From the NCBI GenBank assembly GCA_965370435.1, contig CBDUUP010000149.1:1-9807 (forward strand): DNA of 9,807 bases, in the 5' to 3' direction. Below, piece by piece: positions 1 to 5,956 of this stretch. The stretch is from CBDUUP01 sp965370435. Lineage in GTDB: Bacteria > Chloroflexota > Anaerolineae > Anaerolineales > UBA11579. Position numbers and translations under genes: made by a program. Below the pieces are notes generated by a model. It was not told the DNA's origin. It was given only the letters and a program-made list of their open reading frames with translations, and ran no database searches. Each line of letters begins with the position of its first letter. The stretch's first letter is position 1.

Positions 1-30
1 AGTGTCTTCGCGCCTTTATGGTTAAAAACC
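1..30. repeat. Partial copy of the GTGTCTTCGTGCC-type intergenic repeat
   Basis: The first 30 bases resemble the right arm of the dyad at 1276-1350 (shared core TGTCTTCG-GCCTTT) and lie 5 bases beyond the stop of the glycosyltransferase gene. The window edge cuts the repeat, so its second arm cannot be seen. It is the most degenerate of the three related 3'-flank repeats in this window. Confidence 0.5.
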
Positions 31-35
31 CATCA

Positions 36-1205
36 CTACTTACCAATTAACTCCCCATAAAATTTTTCCGCCGAGGCCATCACCTGCCCATATTCGGCCC
101 GTTCGGCGATCAGGCGGGTGTTGTGGGCGGCGGCCTTCTGGCGCAGGGTCTCGTCTTCCAATGCCCGGATCATGGCCTCGGCCAGGGCTTGGGGGTCGGC
201 GGCGTCCACCAGCAGGCCGTTGACCCCCGGCGTTATCCATTCACGGATAGACTCTAAGTCTCCCGCCACCGGGAAGCAGCCGCAGGCGATGGCCTCCAGC
301 AGGGTGTTGGGGGTTCCGTCGTGGGTGGTGGGCGATACGGCCACCTGCGCTTGACGGAACAGGTCGGCCATCTGCGGGCCGGTCTGGCGGGGCAGCAGTT
401 CCACCGCCTGCTCGATCCCCAGTTCCGCCACCCAACGCTCGACCTGGGCCTCGCCAGCCAGGGTCGGACAGAGGAAACGGGCCGTGGGGAGGCGTTCCAG
501 CACCCGCGGCACAGCCTTGAAGAAAGCCTCATTTTGCACGTAAGCCCGCATCCCCCGGGGGTTGATGACGGTGGGCCGGGTTGGGGCTGTCCCCTCCCGG
601 CGCGGATGGAAGATATCCAACTTCACGCCGCCCCCGCCGGGCAATACCACCGCGGGACGCTCCGCGAGGAAGCCCCATTCCTGGGCCAGACGCAGGTCGC
701 GCTGGCAGTCAGGGTGCAGGGCGTCGGCGCGCTCGACTGCATGGCGAGTATACAAAACAGTGAGAGAGTTGGATTTTGCGTGCAGGGTGAAATCGTTGCC
801 CCAGATAGAGATCAGCAAAGGCGGGCCGGGGTCGGCCAGGGCGGCCAACATGCCCTCATAAGGGATGCGCATGGCATGAACCAAGTCGGGTTGGACCTCT
901 TGGATGATGTCGCTCAACTGCCTGGCAGCCTTGGGAAGGGTCAAAGGGACGAATCTCTGGCGCAGGGCGGTGCGCAATCGAGGAGGGACCAAACGGCGGA
1001 GCAGACCTCTCCTCCCCTCTCCCCCTCCCACCGCGCCGCTGAAGGCCACCGGCACAATATGAAGGGAGGCCAGCGGCAAGTCCGGCTGGCAGGGATAGAG
1101 GGAGACCAGATGCACCTCATGCCCCTTATCTATGAAGTAGCTGATCCAATGCAGGGCGATGGGAGAGCGCCCATCGGCGACGTAGAGCAAGCGCATAACG
1201 GTCAT
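36..1205 (-). CDS. Glycosyltransferase family 4 (GT-B fold)
   Basis: This 389-residue protein is probably a cytoplasmic or membrane-associated transferase that moves a sugar from an activated nucleotide donor to a glycan, lipid or small-molecule acceptor; the substrates cannot be read from sequence. Residues 1-40 form the first Rossmann strand and helix of the N-terminal half (RLLYVADGRSP, then GHEVHLVSLYP). The C-terminal half carries the family-4 signature: a strand ending in SPTTHDGTPNTLLEAIACGC (about residues 290-310), then a SIREWI..G.NGLLVD stretch, which together form the donor-binding site. Length is normal for the family. The start at 1205 (MTVMRLL) has a weak GGGG upstream; the in-frame ATG at 1196 (MRLLYVA) is equally possible. 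No other polysaccharide gene is in view, so the pathway is unknown. The next gene upstream on this strand is 188 bases away across a repeat, so it is probably transcribed separately. Confidence 0.9.
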   Translation of the reverse strand: MTVMRLLYVADGRSPIALHWISYFIDKGHEVHLVSLYPCQPDLPLASLHIVPVAFSGAVGGGEGRRGLLRRLVPPRLRTALRQRFVPLTLPKAARQLSDIIQEVQPDLVHAMRIPYEGMLAALADPGPPLLISIWGNDFTLHAKSNSLTVLYTRHAVERADALHPDCQRDLRLAQEWGFLAERPAVVLPGGGGVKLDIFHPRREGTAPTRPTVINPRGMRAYVQNEAFFKAVPRVLERLPTARFLCPTLAGEAQVERWVAELGIEQAVELLPRQTGPQMADLFRQAQVAVSPTTHDGTPNTLLEAIACGCFPVAGDLESIREWITPGVNGLLVDAADPQALAEAMIRALEDETLRQKAAAHNTRLIAERAEYGQVMASAEKFYGELIGK

Positions 1206-1275
1206 ACTTTACCCCAGCCGGGCCTTAAACGCAATAGCGCAGTCCGGGTTTCCTTGGCGCGTCAGGAAAAATTTT

Positions 1276-1350
1276 TACCACGAAGACACAAAGGCACGAA
1301 GAAAAACAAAAAACTTAGTGTCTTTGTGTCTTCGTGCCTTTGTGTTGAAG
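1276..1350. repeat. Intergenic inverted repeat, ACACAAAGGCACGAAG class
   Basis: A perfect 16-bp inverted repeat: ACACAAAGGCACGAAG at 1286-1301 pairs with CTTCGTGCCTTTGTGT at 1330-1345 around a 28-base A-rich centre. It sits 48 bases past the stop of the WD40 gene. There is no T-tract after the stem on either strand, so it is not a textbook intrinsic terminator. From memory, repeats of this wording are abundant between genes in environmental Chloroflexota and some other phyla; that was not checked here. Confidence 0.8.
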
Positions 1351-1393
1351 AAAAAACCTCATTACCAATCGGCGTTATCCTCTCCAACATATT

Positions 1394-3448
1394 TCAGGGA
1401 GCGATCCCCCACAAGCGGATGGTTCCGTCTCTGGAGACGGAGACCAGCAGAGGGCCTTGGTCTGAAAAGACCATCGCTTCAACCTGGTCGGAATGTCCTA
1501 ACAGCGTGGCGAGTTCATCCCCATAGGCCGCGGAATACAGAACGATGTCGCCTTTGAAGGTTCCCAACGCCAGAACATTGCCATCAGGAGAGAAGGCCAG
1601 GCTGAGGCCATAGAGATTTATGCTGTATAACAAGGTGAAATCTGAGACTTGCCACATGCGCATGGTTCCATCGTAAGCCTTGGAGGCCAGCAGGCTGCTG
1701 TCGGGCGAAAAGGCTATCCGGCCTACCGAGTTGGTGTGGCCGCCCACGGTCTTCACCAGCGAGCCGTCGGAGGCCTGATAAAACCGCACGCTGCCATCCT
1801 TCCCGCCGGTCGCCAGCAGAGTCCCATCCGGGGAGAAGGCCAGGTCGTAAGCCCTTTCCGTTTCACTCCCAGGCAGGGTGTATTGCAAAGCCCCATCCGA
1901 AACCTGGTAGACGAAAATCTCTCCGTCCCAATTGAGGGAGGCCAATAGGCTGCCGTCCGAAGAAAAAGTTACCACACTGACCCCAGTATGGTTTCCCTCC
2001 AGGGTTTGCATCAAAACGCCATCCGAAACCCGCCACACCCGGACGTCGTAATCGGTGTAGGTGGCCGCCAACAGCGACCCGTCTGGCGAGAAAGTAACCC
2101 ATTTCGCCGTAATATTCGTCTCCAACAGGGTAGATGATATCGTGCCATCCGAGACCCGCCACAGGGTTATCTCCCGGCCGCTCCCCACGGTAGCCAGAGT
2201 CCCGCCGTCGGGAGAGATGTCCACGCTCAGGACGCTGAAGGTGTGGCCCAGCAGGGTATTCAACATAGCGCCGTCCGCCGCGCTCCAGAGGTGGATCTTG
2301 CCGGTATTGGCGATGGTGGCCAGGCTGTTCCCATCCGGCGCGTAGGTAACGTGAACCAGGCTCGATTCCGTGATCCCGGTATCGAACAGCAGAGAGCCAT
2401 CGGCGACGCTCCAGAAATTTATTCTGCCATTGAAGGCCGTGGAGGCGAAGATGGTCCCATCCGGGGAGAGGGCGGCGTGGGTGACGCCGCCGCCCTCCAC
2501 CTCGATCTTGCGCAGTTCGACGCCGTCCGACACCTGCCAGAGGCGCATAGTATCGTCCTCCGAGCTGGAGGTTAGGGCGCTCCCGTCGGGCGTGAAAGCG
2601 ACGCTGTACACCTGGCCTTCGTGTCCGCTCAAGGTGCGGAGAGGAGCGCCGTCGGCAACCTGCCAGAGGCGGATGGTGTTATCAACAGCGCCAGTCGCCA
2701 GCAGGCTGCCATCCGGCGAGAAGGCCAAGCAGGTGAGGTATTTTTCGTGGCCTTCCAGAGTGTGAAGTTGAGTCCCATCGGAGACCCGCCACAGGTAGGC
2801 ATTGTTGTCCATGGTAGCGGCGGCCAGCAGGCTGCCATCGGGCGAGAAGACCACACCGAGCACACGGGAGGATGTGCCCTCAAAAACGCGCACCAGACTG
2901 CCATCGGAGACCTGCCACACGGCGACTACGCGATCCCCATAGCTGCCAGTGGCGAGCAGGGTCCCATCCGGGGAAAAGACCACCGAATGTATGGTCTGGT
3001 CGCTGGGGATGAAGGCTTTCTCGGCCAGGGTCGCAACGTCATAAAGATAGATCCCGATGGCGGAGGCCACCGCCAGGGTGTTCCCATCCGGCGAGTAGGC
3101 CAATAGATAGGCCGAACCTTTCCCCCAGCGGGCCAACTGGGATACCTGGGCTGCGTTTCCGGGGGCGATGACGTTGGAAGGCAGCGGCACCGGCGTTCCC
3201 ATAAGTACGCCGGTGATCTGGCCGGCTCCAAAAATAGGCACAACCGTCTCCAGCGGGCCGGATGAAGTGGGGATGATCGTAGGAGCAATTGTGGCAGTAG
3301 GGCCGGTCAACTCCGCGATGACGGTGGCGGCGATCTGGGTTGTGTCGAGGCCGCCCTCGTCTTGCGGTGAGGAAGGGAGGTTGCAGGCCAAGAAAATGAA
3401 CGCGGTTGTACATATCAGGATGAAGGTTTTTCGGAGTTTTGTATTCAT
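1394..3448 (-). CDS. Secreted lipoprotein with 14 WD40 repeats
   Basis: A 684-residue protein with a lipoprotein signal: positive start (MNTKLRK), hydrophobic core and lipobox FLAC with Cys22, so it should be lipid-anchored outside the cytoplasmic membrane. After a Ser/Thr/Pro-rich linker and a non-repeat segment (to about residue 105), the rest is 14 consecutive WD40 repeats of about 42 residues, each with a core close to FSPDGSLLATG..D.TIRLWQVSDG. Fourteen units fit two seven-bladed propellers. Bacterial WD40 proteins of this kind are generally protein-interaction scaffolds; no enzymatic domain is visible. Only some units keep the GH dipeptide (for example LEGHEKYL, LSGHEGQV, LLGHSDQV); in others it has drifted. 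The start at 3448 is supported by GGAGG at 3457-3461, 8 bases upstream. A TATAAT (minus strand) lies at 3530-3535. It is followed on the strand by an inverted repeat and then the glycosyltransferase. Confidence 0.93.
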   Translation of the reverse strand: MNTKLRKTFILICTTAFIFLACNLPSSPQDEGGLDTTQIAATVIAELTGPTATIAPTIIPTSSGPLETVVPIFGAGQITGVLMGTPVPLPSNVIAPGNAAQVSQLARWGKGSAYLLAYSPDGNTLAVASAIGIYLYDVATLAEKAFIPSDQTIHSVVFSPDGTLLATGSYGDRVVAVWQVSDGSLVRVFEGTSSRVLGVVFSPDGSLLAAATMDNNAYLWRVSDGTQLHTLEGHEKYLTCLAFSPDGSLLATGAVDNTIRLWQVADGAPLRTLSGHEGQVYSVAFTPDGSALTSSSEDDTMRLWQVSDGVELRKIEVEGGGVTHAALSPDGTIFASTAFNGRINFWSVADGSLLFDTGITESSLVHVTYAPDGNSLATIANTGKIHLWSAADGAMLNTLLGHTFSVLSVDISPDGGTLATVGSGREITLWRVSDGTISSTLLETNITAKWVTFSPDGSLLAATYTDYDVRVWRVSDGVLMQTLEGNHTGVSVVTFSSDGSLLASLNWDGEIFVYQVSDGALQYTLPGSETERAYDLAFSPDGTLLATGGKDGSVRFYQASDGSLVKTVGGHTNSVGRIAFSPDSSLLASKAYDGTMRMWQVSDFTLLYSINLYGLSLAFSPDGNVLALGTFKGDIVLYSAAYGDELATLLGHSDQVEAMVFSDQGPLLVSVSRDGTIRLWGIAP

Positions 3449-3529
3449 GTTCTAGGCCTCCAGTTTGCGATGAGGGGAAAGGGGAGTTGGCGCGGTTGGC
3501 TTGAAATATTAACTGACCAAATCAACCTA

Positions 3530-3535
3530 ATTATA
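3530..3535 (-). promoter_or_regulatory. Candidate -10 element of the WD40 lipoprotein gene
   Basis: The minus strand reads TATAAT here, about 80 bases upstream of the start codon at 3448. No good TTGACA-like hexamer lies 16-19 bases further upstream. That position is instead occupied by the palindrome GTGACTTTAGTCAC (3547-3560, minus-strand reading), which could be an operator or simply part of the larger repeat. Confidence 0.35.
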
Positions 3536-3546
3536 GTCCAGATTAG

Positions 3547-3652
3547 GTGACTAAAGTCACTCTAACTTTTACGAAGTCTGCCCTTCGGCGGACTAAAACA
3601 TGGTCAAGTCGGCCTGCGCCGACTTCGTAAACGTTTGTGTGACTTTAGTCAC
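3547..3652. repeat. Nested inverted repeat with two internal hairpins
   Basis: The outer arms are GTGACTAAAGTCAC (3547-3560) and its exact reverse complement (3639-3652); each arm is itself almost palindromic. Inside, TTTACGAAGTC (3568-3578) pairs exactly with GACTTCGTAAA (3621-3631). Between these lie two more hairpins: AGTCTGCC-CTTC-GGCGGACT (3575-3594, one G.T pair) and a perfect 8-bp stem AAGTCGGC-CTGC-GCCGACTT (3606-3625). The inner long arm and the second hairpin share bases, so two alternative folds are possible. It lies between the two lipoprotein genes, just upstream of the WD40 -10 element. Confidence 0.85.
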
Positions 3653-3669
3653 TCAAATCCCCAAGCCAT

Positions 3670-3735
3670 TTTCACCACAGAGTCAAAGGGAACACAGAGT
3701 TTGTTCTCTACGTTCTCTGTGCCTCTGTGGTGAAA
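3670..3735. repeat. Intergenic inverted repeat, CACCACAGAG class
   Basis: TTTCACCACAGAG (3670-3682) is the exact reverse complement of CTCTGTGGTGAAA (3723-3735), and a second nested pair, CACAGAG (3693-3699) with CTCTGTG (3716-3722), sits inside. It starts 16 bases past the stop of the lipoprotein gene at 3752. It is the same general design as the repeat at 1276-1350, but with a different arm sequence. Confidence 0.8.
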
Positions 3736-3751
3736 TGTTTGTAACCACCCC

Positions 3752-5128
3752 TCACCCATCCACCCGCCAGACGTGAACCAGCGGCCGGTCCCAGTCCGCG
3801 TCGCCGAACAGCTCGAAGACGTAGAGCAGCCCCCGCTCCCGGTCGAAGCTGGCCGCGCCCAGGAGATATTTCTGCTGGGAGGAGTGTTGGTTGAACAAAA
3901 AGGGAGAAACGTCCAGCGTGGCGTAGGGTTGGGGTTGGTGGGGTTCCATCTCCCCCCGGGCCACGGCGGCCAGGTCGGCGGGGTCGTAGAAAATGATCTG
4001 CGCCTGAGTGGCGGTTGACCACCAGCCCCGGTCGTCGTTAGGATAATCGGGCACCTCCGGGTAGGGCGGGTCGTCCGGCCACACCACTCCGTTGGCGAAC
4101 CCGTACCAGGTCTCCCCCACTCCCTTGGTGCCTACGAAGATGACGGCGGACCTATCCCCGGCCGTCATCCACGCGCCGCCGTTCCACTCATCGGCGTGGC
4201 TGTAGTTCTCCATGGTCAGTTCGCTGGGTTCCTCAAACGTGTCTCCATACAGAATCAGCGGGACCGTATCAAGCCGCGTATCCGGAGGCGGTGGATTGCC
4301 CGCCAGCCACGGCCCGTAGGCGAACAAGGACGGCCCCTGACCGCTCCAGCCGCCGTCCCGGAACCTCCCCGTCGCCAGCAGCATGCCGGGGGTATAGGCC
4401 GCCGCCCAGGTGGGGTCTATGGGGAAAATGTAATCGTTCACCGAGTAGTAGGTGAACTCCCCGATATACCAGGTCCCCGCAGACTGGGGATTGGAGAGGT
4501 CCAGCTCAGCCCAGCCGTGGGAACCCCCGGCGCTCTCCCATTGGTAATGCTGCCCCCAGCTAAAATACAGCTTGCCGGTGGTTTGGCCGCCCTGGGGCGG
4601 CAGATAAGCCAGTCCGGCGCGGGGGAGTTCAAAATCCAGATAGTCATAAAAATCCCCGCGGATATTTTGAAAATCCTGCAAGGTCGCCGCCGTGTTGAGG
4701 TCTTCCACGTTCTTGGAGGCCGAGATGACCGGCGGGGGGATGCTGATCTCGGAGAGGTATTGGTTCCAATCGTGGCCGGTGCCGAAAAGCGAACCGGGGA
4801 ACCCATCCGCCGGGCCGCCAGGATCGCCGTCCACGTAATAAGCCATCGCCGCCCCGCCCCACGACCAGGCGATCTCCTCCGGCCCCTCCGGCAGGCGGAA
4901 GGCGCCCATATATTCCAAATCCTGGGGGCGGACCAGCTCGGTGGAGAGTTCCTCGCCCGAGGGCGTAGGATTGGGCAGACTGCTGTCCGTGGGGAGACCG
5001 GTCGCCGGTTGGCTTTCGGGCGGCGCAGCGGTAGGCGGGGAGGCCGATTGGGACAAGTTGCAGGCCAGCAAGAGCAGGACGGCAAACAGGGAGCCAGTTC
5101 TCATAGACAAGATTCTTTTGGTTTTCAT
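3752..5128 (-). CDS. Putative secreted lipoprotein of unknown family
   Basis: A 458-residue protein, function not recognised. The N-terminus is a clear lipoprotein signal: MKTKRI, a leucine-rich core and lipobox LLAC with Cys23, followed by a Ser/Pro/Thr linker to about residue 60. The mature part begins LVRPQDLEYMGAFRLPEG and is rich in Trp, Tyr, Gly and Asp with many short predicted strands, ending in a strand-like LVHVWRVDG; this suits an all-beta, possibly propeller-like, extracellular domain, but no family is assigned. I chose the start at 5128 because GGAGAG lies 6 bases upstream and the lipoprotein signal begins there; upstream in-frame codons to 5302 look non-coding. It shares the LAC|NL lipobox context with the WD40 lipoprotein downstream, so both are probably exported the same way. 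The two genes are separated by 303 bases of repeats, so they are not a tight operon. Confidence 0.85.
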   Translation of the reverse strand: MKTKRILSMRTGSLFAVLLLLACNLSQSASPPTAAPPESQPATGLPTDSSLPNPTPSGEELSTELVRPQDLEYMGAFRLPEGPEEIAWSWGGAAMAYYVDGDPGGPADGFPGSLFGTGHDWNQYLSEISIPPPVISASKNVEDLNTAATLQDFQNIRGDFYDYLDFELPRAGLAYLPPQGGQTTGKLYFSWGQHYQWESAGGSHGWAELDLSNPQSAGTWYIGEFTYYSVNDYIFPIDPTWAAAYTPGMLLATGRFRDGGWSGQGPSLFAYGPWLAGNPPPPDTRLDTVPLILYGDTFEEPSELTMENYSHADEWNGGAWMTAGDRSAVIFVGTKGVGETWYGFANGVVWPDDPPYPEVPDYPNDDRGWWSTATQAQIIFYDPADLAAVARGEMEPHQPQPYATLDVSPFLFNQHSSQQKYLLGAASFDRERGLLYVFELFGDADWDRPLVHVWRVDG

Positions 5129-5173
5129 AGCATTCTCTCCAAGAAATAATCTGGGGAATAATTCACTGTATCT

Positions 5174-5179
5174 ATTATA
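5174..5179 (-). promoter_or_regulatory. Candidate -10 element of the secreted lipoprotein gene
   Basis: The minus strand reads TATAAT, 45 bases upstream of the start at 5128, in a locally AT-rich patch. No convincing -35 hexamer is visible at 16-18 bases upstream, so this is a single-element call. Confidence 0.4.
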
Positions 5180-5249
5180 TAGGAATATCCTCGCCGCCCG
5201 ATGGACGATCCCCAACCAAAAACACACCCTGTACCGGAGTGCGTTTCGT

Positions 5250-5378
5250 CTACTCCTTCCTCTCCCACACCTCATACAACCCCAGCACACCCCCCTCTCC
5301 ATCCGAGCGGAATAGACCCTTGATACGGAAGCGGGACCGGAAAGCCAGCGCCGACAATTCCTTCAAATCCAGGAGGTA
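5250..5378 (-). pseudogene. Detached 3' end of a gene (copy of the tail at the right window edge)
   Basis: This stretch encodes about 42 codons of good coding character, ending in the residues LGLYEVWERKE and a TAG stop. The last 11 codons reappear almost identically at 9770-9807 (38 of 39 bases compared), where the gene runs off the window. This copy has no start of its own: it is joined at 5378/5379 to the first 13 coding bases and promoter of a recO-like gene, in a different reading frame. The family is not certain. The ending (IKGL...GLYEVWE) is reminiscent of class III nucleotidyl cyclase C-termini. An internally deleted recO, which would explain the recO head attached to it, is another possibility. 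Confidence 0.65.
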
Positions 5379-5408
5379 GTTGGCGCGGCATGGGGGGAGG
5401 ATACCAGA
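5379..5408 (-). repeat. Copy 1 of the duplicated recO head (promoter plus first codons)
   Basis: Thirty bases match 7649-7678 with one mismatch. On the minus strand they comprise a TGG-extended -10, six C residues, an ATG (5391) and the next ten coding bases (MPRQ-). Here the -10 reads TATCCT, weaker than TATACT in the other copy. It is fused directly to the gene tail at 5250-5378, so no RecO can be made from it. Confidence 0.8.
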
Positions 5409-5700
5409 AAGGATGAAGGCGGAAGGATGAGGGATGAAAGGGGGAGGGTGTTGTAGGTGTTGTAGGTTGGGGAGGGGTGATTTTTGATTTTTTTGTGGCA
5501 TTTTTGGCACTTTTTTCGCGTTTGGTAGAGAGGAATCTGGTGTTGTGGATGTTGTTGGTGTTGTAGGGGTGATTTTTGGGTAAGGGTACGCTGATTGGCG
5601 CAGATGGTCGCTGAGGGAGGCTTCGTTTGGGGGGGGTGGGGGTTGGTTTGGGGGTGTTTTGTTAAGGTGCGCGCGGGGAGGGATGGGGAGGTTTCCCGAC
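5409..5700. other. Strand-asymmetric low-complexity stretch (G/T-rich on plus, C/A-rich on minus)
   Basis: No gene is seen here. The plus strand is almost free of C for long runs and is built from repeated bits such as GGTGTTGTAGG and GGGGTGATTTTTG (near 5475 and again near 5569), plus a GGATGAAGG-type run (5411-5440). A piece reading CTGATTGGCGCAGATGGTCG (5591-5610) resembles an intergenic repeat common in this sort of genome (from memory). On the minus strand this would be an unstructured C/A-rich transcript downstream of the strong promoter at 5707-5735. An open frame runs from 5510 into the pseudogene, but its first half is low-complexity and probably not coding. Confidence 0.6.
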
Positions 5701-5706
5701 GGGGCT

Positions 5707-5735
5707 ATTATAGCACATATGTTCTAGTTTGTCAA
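5707..5735 (-). promoter_or_regulatory. Perfect sigma70 consensus promoter with LexA-like (SOS) operator
   Basis: On the minus strand, TTGACA (5730-5735) is followed by exactly 17 bases and TATAAT (5707-5712). The spacer contains GAACATATGTGC (5713-5724), which matches the Gram-positive/Chloroflexota/Actinobacteria LexA pattern GAAC-N4-GTTC at 11 of 12 positions of GAACATATGTTC; the wider 16-base palindrome (5711-5726) has one mismatched pair. An operator between -10 and -35 would block RNA polymerase. The promoter points left, into the low-complexity stretch and the broken gene pieces at 5250-5408; no intact gene follows it. Confidence 0.8.
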
Positions 5736-5742
5736 GTTATTG

Positions 5743-5916
5743 ACAGGATAGGGAGCACGAAAATGTTGTAGAAAGTTACTGAGTTTCTCCTAAAATCGTT
5801 AGTATAAATCGCAAAAATTCTCTCACAAAGTGTACATTTTGCTTAGGGGAACTTAGACAACCCAGTTTTTCATCAAAACAACTGATTCTACATAATTTTC
5901 GTGCTCCCACAGGATA
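5743..5916. mobile_element. MITE-like element with 23-bp TIRs and 8-bp target duplication
   Basis: The element is 5751-5908 (158 bp). Its ends are inverted repeats of 23 bp with 21 matches: 5751-5773 begins GGGAGCACGAAAAT, and 5886-5908 ends ATTTTCGTGCTCCC. It is flanked by an exact 8-bp direct repeat ACAGGATA (5743-5750 and 5909-5916), the footprint of transposition. The interior is AT-rich and has no open frame of useful length, so it would depend on a transposase encoded elsewhere. Eight-base duplications are made by several families (for example ISL3, ISAs1, IS256 and IS66 types); the parent family was not identified. The near-identical arms and exact target duplication suggest a fairly recent insertion. 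Confidence 0.9.
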
Positions 5917-5956
5917 AATGGAGTTGGGAAATTTATTATCTTGAATATGATTCTGC

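Noticed and set aside
321..1526. Long open frame of 401 codons on the plus strand across the glycosyltransferase gene
   Set aside because: It is antisense to a clear glycosyltransferase, runs through the intergenic repeat into the next gene, and its translation is Gln/Gly/Arg-rich with no recognisable domain: a shadow of GC-rich coding DNA.
1400..3100. Regularly spaced repeats suggesting a CRISPR or satellite array
   Set aside because: The period of about 126 bases corresponds to 42-residue WD40 units in an intact coding frame.
4196..5149. Plus-strand open frame of 317 codons opposite the secreted lipoprotein
   Set aside because: Arg/Gly/Pro-rich shadow of the lipoprotein gene, whose own frame has a signal peptide, lipobox and ribosome-binding site.
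5129..5302. Upstream extension of the secreted lipoprotein reading frame
   Set aside because: The 58 extra codons are Arg/Cys-rich, would bury the lipoprotein signal, and overlap the opposite end of the gene-tail remnant. The ribosome-binding site and signal both point to 5128.
5379..5510. Upstream part of an 86-codon frame ending in the gene tail, as a real small protein
   Set aside because: Its first half is Pro/Gln/His-rich low-complexity sequence and the frame crosses the recO-head junction out of frame, so it is a chance fusion.
5740..5768. Second promoter on the plus strand starting at TTGACA (5740-5745)
   Set aside because: No -10-like hexamer lies 16-18 bases downstream, either with the MITE present or with it removed on paper.
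5751..5908. Structured non-coding RNA or terminator instead of a transposable element
   Set aside because: The exact 8-bp flanking duplication outside the inverted repeats is best explained by transposition; there is no T-tract after the stem.
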